Notes under the pieces: model-generated
Told to the model about the DNA's origin: nothing
Databases searched by the model: none
What the model saw: the letters and a program-made list of their open reading frames with translations, nothing else
Part shown: piece by piece, positions 38,191 through 49,753 of the stretch
Layout of the letters: each line of letters opens with the position of its first letter
How positions within the stretch are numbered: position 1 is the first letter of the stretch
Translations under genes and position numbers: made by a program
From: Sphagnum magellanicum
Lineage: Eukaryota; Streptophyta; Sphagnopsida; Sphagnales; Sphagnaceae
Direction: 5' to 3'
Assembly: GCA_021904315.1 (NCBI GenBank)
Contig: CM038916.1
Location: forward strand, 6,785,065 to 6,849,064
Length of the DNA: 64,000 nt

Positions 38191-40786
38191 GAAGAATCTT
38201 GCACGATGACCTCTGAAGGTTGCGCACTTATGGGCATCAGAGTCGCCCTGAATCTGGTGGGCTCTTGACCTTGTGATGTGGACACAGAAGTGCAGACTCT
38301 CAACAAATTAGTTGTCCTGCAAAGCTATTATTGAATGAGATGAGATAGTGGTAGTTAGGAGTTAGATAGTTCAACCAGGAGTATCTTGGAAAGGTGTCTC
38401 TGCTTATCATTTTCTGTGGACATGTTCTACATGTAGATAATGCAGGTCTAGAATCCACTGGAGGCAGCTCTGGTTCTTGCACCTAAGTTGGGAGCCTGTT
38501 TCTGGGTAGATGGAATTTGGATTACCTTATTTTGTCACAAAGAGAAAACTGACAGGAGCATCTGATTAGTTGGTTCTAGGTGTTAGGAAGCCTTTTGCCT
38601 CTCTCAATTGTAGTGAGAGCAAGTGTAAAATTTGCAGTGCAGGACCTTGGAGTAGACTGGCTGTGCTGTCATGAGAAAGCAGTAGCTTTTCTAATGTACG
38701 GATGCCATCCATGCTTACCTTGTTGGTGGGAGAGTGTGACTTTCACCCATGACTCTTTTGGGAGCTAATGAAGTCAGTGGGGTTACTGTAAGGGAAGTAG
38801 GCACTGTCATTCATGCTCTTAGTCTTTGTATGTTCTTAGTCTTTCCCTGTTCTTTTCCCTTTCTGTCTTTCTTTGTTTCTTTGTCTGGTCTTTGTTGTGG
38901 GGTCTGTTGCTAGCCAGTAGTATGGCTGAGTCTTCCCGTTGCTTCCGGAATTGCAGCAGAAACTCAGTTCACAGGATGGTGCTTGTCACCGGCCTTTACC
39001 CACTGTAGGGAGCTGATGAAGTCAGTGGGGAAGTTGTGATAGTTAAGTCACTATCATACATGCTACTGTTGATGGTCCCTGAACAGGTGTGAGACTGGCA
39101 CTTTTGTTCATACCGGTGTGTGTTTTTTCTGTTTTTTGTCTCCCCTTGTTTGGTTCTTTCTGTGGCTTCCTGAGGAAGTGTTAGCCTTGCTGTTTCTTCT
39201 TCATCGTGAGAACGGAGATTTCTCTATTCTTATGAAAGATATTTGTTTTTGTATGGCTGAACTGACACAGTGGTTGTGTTCCTGTGAAGTTTTCTCTGTA
39301 ATTTGGTGGATATATCACATGGCAGATATATTAGGATTTATGACATGCCAGAATAAGTCGTACTTCTCTACAGTCAAGCTGGTTACCTGGTAGCTGCCCT
39401 TTACCCCTGTGTGCCATTTCCATGGTGTGCCTTGTCTTATTTTGAAACAGTCCAATGTAAGAAGCTACAGCACCAAGAGAGCTTAAATGTTTTGAATGTG
39501 TTGAGACAACTGTGGAGATCAAGTGGGAATCAAACAGTGGAGAGGATGTAAGGTGGTTCATGTTTTCACGTTTTGTTCCCATTGAGGAAATGTGGCACCT
39601 CTTATACAGTGAACAGGTATCTAAATTTCTGTCAATGCACTGGGGGTGCAGAATGTGGAACTTTGTGACTTTCTATTGGGTGGTTGATCACAGCAGGCTC
39701 ACAACTAGGATTCAGGTTTGGAAACTCTGAAACTTGGTCACAGAGAAAGATTTTCAAACTGCAGTTGATGTAGCTAAGAGCAGCTTTATCAGAGGAAAGG
39801 ATTTAATTGCTTGTTTCTTAGTTAATACTCAATTTTTGTGTGTGGGTCCACATTTTGTTCATACAGTTAAGCCTTGTTCTGGTGCTTTCTCGATGCACCA
39901 ATTCTGAAAAACACTTTTGTGTCAAATCAAGCAATTTGGTTGGTAGTGATTCTTGTTGGAGCATTGGGAGTTTTTTGAAGGGGTTTGATTGGTTGTTGAA
40001 TCTTGTGGTTTTTACACTTCCTATGGTGGTAATGAATTAGTGTTACCTGATTGTTTGAAAGGAGCTCCTGTACCTGAATGTACTGAAGGATGCACCTTAG
40101 TGGAAAGGTTTGTGGGTACAACCCAAAGCAGCATATATCTTGGTAGGAAATGACCAAAGTCTGCCATTTAAGAGTTAGGGTAATGCACCACGAGAGTGCA
40201 TTCCTGAACTAATCACCTGCCTGAGGCAGAGCCAGGGTGCTTATTTTGGAACTTATTTCAAGAACAGTCCACTCTGAGGATGTCACCCCCAAGGTGGAGC
40301 ACAAGCAGAAAATTGGTGTTACAGAGGTAGGCACAATAGGTGACTAGTATCCAGACGGTTGTTAGTATATGCATAAGTGATAGTGGGTCGTTAGTAGGTA
40401 GGTAGTGAAATTAGCAACTCAATTAGCCACTGCAGTTAGCTACGGGAATTGAAAGCCAATGGAAAAGCCTTTCCTATAACACACACCATCCATCCCTGAT
40501 AGCTCATTGCTCAATTTAGAGAATGATCCTTCTTCTCCCCCACAACAGACTTTGGGTATTTGAATGGCACTTAGATCTTGGCTCAGGGCATGTGTGAGGC
40601 TTCATTGATTTCAATTGTGTAGTTTCATTGATTTCAATGTAAAAATGTGTGATTTGTGATTAGATTCTGTTAAGTCTAGTTCAAAATTTAAGAATGTAAA
40701 ATATTTTTGATATATGCCAGTGTTGTATTGATCTTGTTAATAACTCCTGGTTCTGGCTTTTTTTGTTTTAGGTTTGAATTGAATTG

Positions 40787-40909
40787 AAGAACACCAAGAG
40801 AATTCTGAATTCAGAATTGAAGAATTGAGAAACTGAATTCAGAATTCAGAAAACCAGAATTCAGAACCAGATTTCAGAATTCAGAATTGAAGAACCTCTT
40901 GGTGTTTTC
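40787..40909. repeat. GAATTC-rich repeat enclosed by an inverted repeat
   Basis: About 95 bp of overlapping 'gaattcagaa' words, many containing the palindrome GAATTC or its near forms, is bounded by a perfect 11-bp inverted repeat: aacaccaagag at 40790-40800 and ctcttggtgtt at 40896-40906. Flanking bases extend the pairing imperfectly. Either strand of a transcript could fold into a long hairpin with internal self-complementary words. There is no coding potential of note. Confidence 0.75.
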
Positions 40910-42718
40910 AAAAACTCGAAGAACTGGAAAAAAGAACCATGGGTCTCTGAGTGGTTCTTTCACTATATTATTATCAAAGAGAACAGCCATTTACGTATTA
41001 AAGCCAGTTCTTTGATTTGCTGAGAACAGTGGTTATGAGATTAAAGAACTGCGGTGATAACTGGTGGGTGTTTAGTGACATGATGTCTGATAATCGCACA
41101 ACATGGGTATATTCTGTGCCAAACATAATATGTGCCAAACTAGTAGTGAGTGTCTTTTTTTCTTTACAAGGGTTCAAGGTTCTTATTGTGGGACATATGC
41201 TTTGATCATTGGTGATGCTTTTATCTGACACCCTTGTGCAATCAGGGAATGCAAGAGGCTCAGCAGATACACTTTAGAAACCTGCAATGAGGTAGGTAGC
41301 ATCAGGGTCTTGGAGGGTGTGATCACAGATGACTAAGTCCTGCTTGTCCTGAAAAGTGTTGAATTGTAGTCTGAGTTACTCTTATCTGCCTAAATCTGCT
41401 CTAAATGGGGCCTTTTGTGTCCAACTACACCCAACCCAATTTCCATTGCTGCCCGCTGGAAACAAAAAGGAAAAAAAAGGGTTGAGAAACACCTTCCATA
41501 TGAATTTCCCCAGAGCAAGGCTGCAATCGGTTCACAACTATACATGCCTAAGGCCAGGTGCTTTACCAAGCATAAAAGACCTGCCCCAAAATGTTTTCCC
41601 TGTGATACCCAGAGGGTACCATGCAAAAAAGAAGGGAAAAGAGAGCAGGGCAGGGTTAGGGTTTCAAAAAAAATACACACACACACACACACCCAACAAA
41701 ATGGGCATTTCAGTTTTCTGAAACAAACAGCCCCAAAACAGTGGAGGAAAAATTACACTGGGTTACATGCCCTCCAATTACACTAATAGATTGGAGCAAG
41801 GTCTTTTGGTCTTTAGGAGTACCTATTTTGCAATTGGGACCAGTGGTTTTTTTACTGATGAAATTTCACCAGTTTGCCACCTATAGCAAGGGCCTGCCAC
41901 AACCCTTACTTAAACCACCCCAAAAAAGAGGTATCAATTTTGCCAAGATCCTAGGGTTGTAAATTAGGGTTAGTTGATCATGAGATGTGACCATGGAGTT
42001 GCTCACTAGTGAAAGCTCCTCAGCACTTCTGGTCAATGTTATCATTTGACGTAGTTCTCAATACTTTAGCCATATATTCCCTCACCTAAAATATCTCATC
42101 ATCATTGTATGTTGTTGCCTCTCTCATAGATGCATAAGTTTTTAGGTTGGTGCTTCTCATTACACAAGCGATGTTGGAACTTGCTTGTTAAAGATGTGTT
42201 GTTTTTTAAGGTTTGCTTTGTTTTGTTGAGCTTGGTCATTGGTGAGGTTTGTTGCTTATGCAAGTTCAATGTAGCTATCAATGCAATGGAGGAGGAATCT
42301 CCAAAACAATTTCACACAATTATAATCAACTTTCAAGCTTTTGTTTAATTACATCTTTTGCTAGAATGACCATAGGGACCTTTTTAGTCTTTACATTTTG
42401 TAAATTTCAACTCTCAAGCTTTTGTTTTGTTTTGCTTTGTAAGTCTAAATATTCTTGTAGGTCATCAGTTTCTTGCTTTAGAGTTTATGGCTTTTCACTT
42501 ATTGATTCAATGCACCAAGGCATCTTTACAATTCCCAAATGGTTTATGAATAATTTATTTTTCTTTGTTAAGGTCCTTAGTGTAGTCAATGTTGGTTCAT
42601 CAAATCAAGTTGTTACTGTTGTTTGAAACACATTTGGTTACATTGAATTGAAGTTGATGTTGTTGTAAAGGTTAATCCTCATGAGTCTTGTGTTGCAACC
42701 AAACTTTTGCGTCTAGAC

Positions 42719-42724
42719 CCATTG
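42719..42724. repeat. Target-site duplication, left copy
   Basis: CCATTG directly before the retrotransposon, matching CCATTG at 50556-50561 directly after it. Ty3-type integrases usually duplicate 5 bp; the exact length here is ambiguous (5 to 7 bp) because the next base also matches. Confidence 0.75.
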
Positions 42725-42726
42725 TG

Positions 42727-43520
42727 ACCAAAAAGGAGGGGTCCAAACTTACAGCCAACACCATCGAACCCCTGGGGCTACACCATAACCATGTTCTGAT
42801 TTGACATCTTGCACAGACCTCACCAGACTCCTCAAAGGACCTGATCTATCTACTAATCCCGAGGTCTATAGACTACGCATCATGAACACACACAGCAACA
42901 GGCAGACCTTCGGAAGTACAGACTCTTGTTTTGCTAGCACACTCGCGGATGCCAGCCAAAGAACAACTCCATTCAATATTCACCAAGTAATTACACCCAA
43001 GAGCACAAGCTCTCTCCCAAATCACAGAACTTCAACAATCTAGCTTAAACCTCTCATCGTCTCTCTCTCCTGAAGTTCATCTGCAGCAGATGCTTGACTA
43101 GATTTCCCCAACGCAGCGGAAAAAGGAAAGAACTAAGCCTCGCTCCTGACTACAGAGTATTTTCTCCTATCGATTCTCCCCAAAACCGCCTGATACTTTC
43201 TCTAGCTATCTCAATTCTATCTTCTACACAGCCAAAAAAAATCTTTTTCCAAAACGGTCCTCTGATCTTTCTTTCTCGGACCTCCGTTGCTTCTCCCAGA
43301 AGCCTCCCCAAAATCTTCCTTGTCATCCTGATCCGATCCTCCTTTCGCCGACTTGCCATCTCCCTTCATCAATACAAGCCGCCATACCCAATCCAATGCA
43401 TAGCTCAAAGGAAAAGCCATGCAATTCTATGCAGTCCATTATGGAGCGCCGCCACACTGAGTCGCTTGACGCAAAACCCAGGATTCGATCAGATTTTATA
43501 CTACCTCTTTTCACACCACA
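42727..43520 (-). repeat. 3' LTR of the Ty3 element
   Basis: 794 bp shared with 49762-50555 without gaps. On the element's strand it begins TGTGGTGTG. The purine-rich tract lies immediately inside it. The two bases TG at 42725-42726 complete a TG...CA terminus in this copy, whereas in the other copy the corresponding bases belong to the primer-binding site. Confidence 0.95.
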
Positions 43521-43526
43521 TATGTG

Positions 43527-43537
43527 ACCCCTCCCTT
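43527..43537 (-). other. Polypurine tract
   Basis: On the element's strand the sequence aagggaggggt lies six bases before the 3' LTR, the expected place for plus-strand priming. Confidence 0.75.
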
Positions 43538-43564
43538 GTTAAACAATTGAGTCCCTCAGCTTAA

Positions 43565-44509
43565 TCAGTCAGGTGCAGCATAATAGATTTGTAGGTCTCG
43601 ACGAGACCTCTCCCACTGGTTACCATCCGTATCTTGAACAATACACATCCTACAACCTTCTTCAAAATCCAGATTTCCCTTTCCATCAGGGTGCCCAATG
43701 AACCTGTAGGGACCCTCCCAGCTCGCAATCAGGGCCTGCCTCTTTCCTGGCTTTTTCATCTTTACCATCGTTGATCCTGCAATCAAGCCCTCGAACAAGT
43801 GCTTACCCTTCCCGGCAGCATAGTTCTTCTTTTGTCTCCTCTGTGCCTGTTCCACATTGACCAGAACATCATCATGAAGACTTGCAATGAGTTCTACTTT
43901 CTGGAGAAATTGTGCCGCAAGAACTTCCACATTCTCACTTTCATCCGTCTCAGTAGTTAGTGTCTGCAGAAAGTTGTCGGCTCTCAATCGTGGCGTCCGA
44001 CCAGTGAAGATCATGAATGGGGAGAATTTCGTGCTAGACTGGATACCACATCGGTACCCAAATAGAACCTTGGCTAACTGCTCATCCCAACAATTCACGT
44101 TGGCAGGATTTGCAGCCAGCACAGTGATGCCACGTTTGATGGTTTGGATAATGCGCTCAGCCATCCCATTGCATTGAGGCCAATGCGGGGCCGTGCGTTG
44201 GTGTTGAATTGCATAGTCCCCGCACATAGTGTCAAATTCTGCAGCCCATTCACCCCCATTGTCAGTAAGTACAAATCTGGGAACTCCATATCTACAAATA
44301 ATTTCATCTTCTAAGAATCTGGCTGCTGTTTTTGCCCCATGATCAGCCACAGCCTTAGCTTCACACCACTTCGAATAGTGGTCAATGGCCACAAGGATGT
44401 ATTTGTTGCCCAACTTAGTTTCAGGCAAAGGTCCAACCGTATCTAATGCGATTCTGTAGAATAAATCATGCACCGGGATGCTTTTCAAGTGTTCGTCTCT
44501 TGATCGCAT
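43565..44509 (-). pseudogene. Integrase catalytic core and C-terminus
   Basis: 314 codons. The DDE triad is visible: Asp in ALDTVGPLPETKLG, Asp in FVLTDNGGEWAAEF, Glu in GMAERIIQTIKRG. The core is followed by FGYRCGIQSSTKFSPFMIF and a basic region, then a C-terminal fold (KRQALIASWEGPYRFIGH). No chromodomain follows. The domain would insert the cDNA into nuclear DNA. The frame ends 44 bp before the 3' LTR. Confidence 0.93.
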
Positions 44510-44539
44510 GCTGCCCGAGCTCTTCGCTAATTGGCATTG

Positions 44540-44995
44540 TTAGCATTCCCTAACCACAGCCCTGACATCTGCAGTACGAGAGTGCCAGAAGTATCTTCGA
44601 CGGATCTCTGTCAACGTCCGGTGTTCCCCGAAATGCCCTATATCTTCATGCATCTGTCTCACCAGAGGCAGCCTCTCTTCAGGTCTGGGTACAACTAGAT
44701 TCTTGAAAAAGAGCTTCTGCTCCTTCCAGCAGTAATTACTCACTCTTCTTTTGATCCTCTTGTTCTCCTCCAGATTCCCAGTATCGGCCAACACACCCTC
44801 CTTCAAGAGTGTCAAACAATCCATATCATGCCATATGTCCATACATCCTACCCTTACCTCACACTCGTCCTCATCATCCGAACCTGTGGGGCTCAAATCA
44901 GGGTCCCCAAGTTCAAACAGTTCCTGAGCAGCAAGAACCAATTCCAACTGCTGCTGCTTGTCCAAATACTGAGGTTTCTTCCTCTTGATTGCCAC
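44540..44995 (-). pseudogene. Integrase N-terminal zinc-binding part
   Basis: The last 45 residues carry the HHCC module: MHEDIGHFGEHRT, RRRYFWH, then VVREC, with the second Cys pair completed just after the TAA stop at 44540 (QCQLAK). The first 100 residues are a spacer rich in acidic residues. The stop falls between the two Cys residues of the zinc site. Confidence 0.85.
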
Positions 44996-45019
44996 TAACA
45001 GTTCTTTCTGTTGTACATC

Positions 45020-45478
45020 CTATGTGGCGATTGATCCTTCGGCAGGGGCCGATTCCTCATGCGGTTCCTGCTCGGTAGCTACGTCGAGCATGTACATGTG
45101 ATGGTGGTTTGCACCAATCCTGTGGTTGATGCCGAAACAGCATGCTTCATGCTGGATGAACTTCCCATCTTTCCTCGCAACTCCTATCCATTCTGTCTTT
45201 TCCCCCTTTCGAACATACAGCAACTCCCTCTCTTCCCCTAATGCATCGACTGTGGTATCTTGAATCCCTTCACCAAAGTCATCATCATCATCAGCTGATC
45301 CGACTGGGTTCCTACTCAGTGCATCCGCGTTGGCATGCTTGAGTCCTGGTCGGTGCATAATCTTGAAACTGAAGTCCTGTAAGAGGCCTACCCATCTCCC
45401 TCTTCTGCCATGTGCATCTGAAACGGTTGCCAACCATTCCAGTGGCTTATGATCCGTCCGCAAAATGAAATGCTTCAT
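45020..45478 (-). pseudogene. RNase H (second part)
   Basis: Continues RNase H in the same frame after the stop: FILRTDHKPLEWL, then LQDFSFKIMHRPGLKHANAD and ALSRNP. These hold the remaining acidic catalytic residues of the family. The following about 85 residues are a spacer to integrase. It ends in a TAG at 45020. Confidence 0.9.
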
Positions 45479-45490
45479 ATGTAGGTACTG

Positions 45491-46651
45491 TCAGAAGTGC
45501 ATCACTCCCCAGATTAGAGTGTAACACTCTCCCTCCATTGGATGGAACTTTCTCTGAGCCTCTGTCAGGCTCTTACTGGCATAAGCCACTACCCTCTCAA
45601 ACTTCCCATCCTTCTGTGATAGTATTGCTCCCACGCCTTTGGGTGACCAGTCTACATCCAACCAGAAGGTTCGCTTGAAATCCGGACGTGTGAGTATAGG
45701 CGCATTTACCAGCGCTGTCTTCAGTGTATGGTAAGCCTGCTCACAGTTCACGTCCCACACAAATGCCACATCTTTTCGGGTCAAAGCAAACAATGGCCCT
45801 GCTACAGTCGAGTATCCTTTAACGTACTTCCGATAGTATCCTGTCAAACCCAGAAATGACCTCACATTTGTCACATTCCTCGGTGGTGGGAAGTGTAACA
45901 CTGCCTGAATTTTCCCAGGGTCAGGTTGTATACCTTCCTTGTTCACCATGTGACCTAGAAAAGTTATTACTTTCTTGGCAAAACAACACTTATTCGGGTT
46001 GAGCTTCAAATTCACCTCTCTGAGTCTGTAGAGAACCTTGTCCAGGTGTCTCAGATGTTCTCCCCAGCTCTCGCTATGTATGTTAAGGTCATCAACGAAC
46101 ACCTTTAAGAACCTGCTACCCAGATCCTTAAAGACCTCAGCCATTGTCCGAGAGAATGTGCTCGTTGCATTCTTAAGCCCGAAAGGCATCACAGTCCAAT
46201 CGTACAGTCCTGTCTTGGTGATCAGGGCTGTTTTCTTGACATCTTCACTGGACATCCGAATCTGCCAAAATCCTGATTGTAAGTCCAGGGTGGTAAACCA
46301 GGTTGATTTCCCCAGCTGATCTATCACATCTTCAACCAGTGGCATTGGAAACATATCTCGACGCGTTTGTGCGTTGAGAGGTCGATAATCTCCGCAAAAT
46401 CGCCTGCTTCCATCCTTCTTGATTGGCAGTGTTACTCGGCAGGCGTACTCAGAATTGCTGGGTTTCATCTTACCCAGGTCAACCAGCTCGTCGATCTGCC
46501 TCTTAACTTCAGTTTCTTCCCAGAAAGACAGACGGCCTGGAGTCATATTACAAGGCGGGAATCCTTGCGTGTCAATGCAGTGTTCTCCGATGGTACAACA
46601 ACCCAACTCCTTCTTATTCCAAGCGAATACATCCTGATAACTCCTAATCAT
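45491..46651 (-). pseudogene. Reverse transcriptase and RNase H (first part)
   Basis: 386 codons. RT motifs in order: RVTLPIKKDGSRRFCGDYRP, FTTLDLQSGFWQI, MPFGLKNATSTF, and the catalytic FVDD box (KVFVDDLNIHS, near 46090-46100), then FLGHMVNKEGI and RSFLGLTGYYRKYVKGYS. RNase H begins at FWLDVDWSPKGVGAILSQ with GECYTLIWGVMHF near the end. All RT catalytic Asp residues are present. A TGA at 45491 interrupts RNase H. Confidence 0.95.
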
Positions 46652-46654
46652 CTT

Positions 46655-48268
46655 TCAGAGCTGCTGTTTCCTTTCTTCTCCCAGATCGCTATCAATTTGA
46701 ATCCTCTGAGAGATTTGTTCCCATCGTGTGCTCATGTCCGAGCATGCTGCTGATGATGTCGCTTGGTTGAGAGGCTCCTCATCCTTAGCCGATGGATGTG
46801 TTTGTAACACAATAGGTACCTCCACAAGCTTTTCAGCTTCCCTACTGTACATCCTTCGCTTCTCCGCATCAGATACCCACTGTATCCAGTCAGCGTAATC
46901 ATCCGAATCGGAAATCTCCTCCTTCATGAATTCATCAGTCCGATCCTGTAATGTCAGCTGCAAAATTTGTGCTGGTCCTTCCTTCAAGACCAGCTCTTCA
47001 AATTCGGTATCCCCGAATTCGGACACTACATCGAGCTGCTTCATGGTTCGAGCCTCTTCTGCATTGTCTTCCTCTGTGTCAGTGTCAGATGCTGTTTCTG
47101 ACACATCCTCAGAGCCACTTAATGATAATTCCTCAAGATTGATTCCCAAGGATTCAATGGAGGTGCCCTTAGTGCTCACAGTAGCATTCTGCCCTTGAGG
47201 TCCTGAATTCACGCTTTGAAGTAGGTTGACGGTCAATGGTAGTACCTCCACGTTCGTCCCTGGTTTTCTTCGTATATGGATAAGTCCTCTCTCCACATCC
47301 ACAACAGCTCCGATCTTCATCAAAAAATCTAGACCAAGTAACACATCGTAGCTGTCCGTATCCACCACTATGAAGGTCATGGCACAATTCACTCCTCCAA
47401 CACTCACAGCAACTTCATTAATTCGTCCTAGGGCCTGAGTAAGGACCCCTGATGCTGTCTTGTAGCTCTCCAATCCAACAACTAGGTGCATCATCCCCAT
47501 CTCCCTTACCACGGCGGCAGCTATGATAGACATCGATGCCCCTGTGTCTACGAGTCCTTCTATGATGTACCTGTCTATCTCCACCTGCAGATGGAGCGTC
47601 CTGCTCCTGTTGGTCTTGTTCACACAAATCCTCCTGATCGCTGGAACAGGTGATACACTTGAAACTTGGTCGCTCACCAATTCAGCGTCCTTCTTCCTTC
47701 GGGCAAGCTTTACTAAATTCTCCAGATGTTCAAGCTCTCCAGGGATCATCAGCACTGTTTCCATAGGACTCAGGGCAATCTTCCCTTTTATAAAATGTGA
47801 GAGTATCTTTGATTTGACTGAGGACTCCCGATTCGTCCTCCTACCTTCTTCGTCAACTTCCGGAGAGGGAGCACTGATCGTAGGTGCCACCTCAACAGGA
47901 ATTCGTCTTCTCGGAACCCGGGTGTATGAAAATAATTTCTCACTGCCACACAACCTATTTAGCTGCTGCAGCATTGCTTGTTCATCACTCAGCAGAACTT
48001 CTACAAAGTTTGCTGTTCCATCATGTTTCACTCCTTCTTTGGGTTTCCTCCAGCAACGATCCTCTGAGTGCCCCAAACCTATGCAAAAGGTACACTTTTT
48101 CCCACAATTCTCCGTCCTATGCGGCATACCGCACTTGGCGCATTTCGGCCGTGCTTCATGGTGCCTCGGACAGTTGGTGGTCTTGTGATCTCCTGCTTGG
48201 CAGATCTGACATACTCCTAACACATTGGACGAGGATGATGCAGATGCTGGAGCTTGCCCATTTCCTTT
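46655..48268 (-). pseudogene. Zinc knuckles and aspartic protease part
   Basis: After the gag stop the frame gives CQICQAGDHKTTNC, CAKCGMPHRTENC and CTFCIGLGHSEDRC between about 48215 and 48055. These are three CCHC-type RNA-binding knuckles, the middle one with shortened spacing. Near 47550 lies the protease active-site motif LVDTGASMSII, followed by YDVLLGLDFLMKIGAVVDV. This is a pepsin-like retroviral protease that would cut the polyprotein. A long acidic linker leads to the TGA at 46655. Confidence 0.9.
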
Positions 48269-48862
48269 TTAAAAATTAATCAGGGTGCTATTTAGAGCAG
48301 CAACCTGTTTTTCCACGGTGTTGTCCTCAATCCCTTCTTCTTGTTCCTCCTTCAGGGGTTCGAAAGGTGTTTCTCCCAGTTCTCCTAAGACTCTCTCCAC
48401 TTCAATCGCTGCAGCCACCAGCTCCTCGATGTCTGCGAATACCCTTACCATGCACAATTTCCGAATTTCTGGCCTCAACCTGGCCAGAAATCTCCTTTTC
48501 TGTTCTGCATCCGGAATCTGTCCTTTCCGGAACATCTTGTCCAGACGTCCAAAGTACGTTTGAACACGCTCCCTAGTTTCTTGCTTGATGACATCCATTT
48601 TCATGCGGATGTCATCAGCATCTATACTGCCATACTTCTGGACCATCAAAGTTTGCAGTTCAGTCCAGTCATTGGGCACAGGCTGAAGTCGCCGAAACCA
48701 ATCTTTTGCACGACCACGCAAGTTCAGCTTAGCTATCTTGAATAGCTTATCTGGTGTCAAATCTCGGACTTCGGCGGCCATGGTCAACCGCTCAGCCCAG
48801 TCGGTGACGTCCTCATGATCACGCCCCCAAAACAGATCATCCAATCCTTGTGGACTTGTCAT
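48269..48862 (-). pseudogene. gag: gag capsid part (Retrotrans_gag)
   Basis: 197 codons from the ATG at 48862. WAERLTMAAEVRDLTPDKLF, LRGRAKDWFRRL and VQTYFGRLDKMFRKGQ match the plant Ty3 capsid (Retrotrans_gag) pattern. This part forms the shell of virus-like particles in the cytoplasm in active elements. It ends in a TAA stop; the same frame continues directly into the zinc-knuckle region. Confidence 0.9.
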
Positions 48863-49358
48863 TTCTCAGATGCTCTGCAACACAACCAGAGTGCAGCAAC
48901 CCCTCTCCACCCAAAAACTCTTCAAAAACAAACAAAAATGAAAAGAACACAGATGCAAACAAATTAATCAGAATCTCAACTCCTGGAATTTAGTCCTGAT
49001 CATAGTAATGTCAACAAAACAACGTCCAGGTCATCCAGCAAATTCGGACTGTGCTCCTTCATGGATCGGCCTCAGAGGTTCGAAATTGGACGGAACAGTA
49101 GTGAATCCCTATTCATCAGTAGATTCCTGTTGGAATCTCCATCCACCATCCTGATGTTTCCAGATTCGCTAGCTAATGAGTTGCGAACGAGATCCACTAT
49201 GCTGTACGCGCAGCACTCGATCTCCTTCTTGATATAAGTCTTCTACTCCCGGAATATAGAACCTTGTAAAATGATTAGGAGACACAGCAGACTTAGGTAC
49301 CCAAATATCCCCTAATCTTGGAATGCTAGCCTGCCTCTTTGCCCTACTTGGTGCTATT

Positions 49359-49688
49359 CTACCCAAGGTAGGAGGTGAAATAGAAGTTGTCCTGTAACTC
49401 CGAGATCCATACCCAGCCTCTCGTTCCATCGGTCACCCTCAACCAGATCCTTGCACTAGTATAAAATCCACTATGAGATACTTCTACCGCAATGTCCCCA
49501 ACGCAAGCTCGGTCAGGGTCTAGACTTACAAGACTAACAAGACCGAAACCCACAAACCTTAAGATCACAACTCCTCTTTGTGGCCCATTCTGCAATGTCC
49601 AGAAATTGAATCTTCTAACAAGAGTAAGCTTTCGATTCTCCTGAGTCACAAATACTTCAGGGATCTCCTCACCACTAGATGAAGACAT
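49359..49688 (-). CDS. Small frame between primer-binding site and gag, SH3-like
   Basis: A 109-codon frame begins 66 bp inside the primer-binding site and ends about 500 bp before gag, in a different phase from gag-pol. Its second half reads RIWLRVTDGTRGWVWISELQ preceded by a VEVSHSG strand. This has the spacing of SH3b-like beta-barrels (W.RV.DG..GWV....L). The first third is polar. Most Ty3 elements have only an untranslated leader here. It could be a real accessory protein, a captured host fragment or chance. No stop interrupts it although gag-pol has five. Confidence 0.4.
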   Translation of the reverse strand: MSSSSGEEIPEVFVTQENRKLTLVRRFNFWTLQNGPQRGVVILRFVGFGLVSLVSLDPDRACVGDIAVEVSHSGFYTSARIWLRVTDGTRGWVWISELQDNFYFTSYLG

Positions 49689-49753
49689 GATCTCTAATCA
49701 TCATACTACCTAACTACACACAGGTTCTACCAAGGTTGTACACTCGGAACCAT

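Larger units (their letters stand above)
38191..42724 (+). other. GC-richer region downstream of cyclin T, no protein recognised
   Basis: Composition stays gene-like to about 41.9 kb, far longer than a normal 3' untranslated region. No frame on either strand resembles a known protein. A 60-bp segment beginning 'ggagct.atgaagtcagtgggg' occurs at 38760 and again at 39008. A short (AC)n run lies at about 41672-41691. The region may hold spliced 3' UTR, a non-coding transcript or old gene debris. From about 42.0 kb to the retrotransposon it becomes AT-rich with nothing recognised. Confidence 0.4.
43565..48862 (-). pseudogene. Single-frame gag-pol with five stop codons
   Basis: One uninterrupted phase of 1766 codons runs from the ATG at 48862 to a final stop at 43565. 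It is broken by stops at 48269-48271 (TAA), 46655-46657 (TGA), 45491-45493 (TGA), 45020-45022 (TAG) and 44540-44542 (TAA). There are no frameshifts. Each stop differs by one C-to-T (or G-to-A) change from a sense codon, and domain sequence resumes at once on the far side. The intact ancestor therefore very probably made one Gag-Pol polyprotein without frameshifting. The parts are described separately. Confidence 0.9.

Noticed and set aside
42249-42626. 125-codon plus-strand frame left of the retrotransposon
   Set aside because: Cys/Ser/Phe-rich composition from T-rich DNA, no motif, no exon signals.
44540-46657. Programmed stop readthrough or RNA editing as explanation of the gag-pol stops
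   Set aside because: Five different stops of three types at unrelated sites, one splitting the integrase zinc site, fit mutation better. U-to-C editing in seed-free plants is known for organelles, not nuclear transposons.
49169-49429. 86-codon minus-strand frame in phase with gag
   Set aside because: Several stops separate it from gag and it overlaps the SH3-like frame. No domain recognised.
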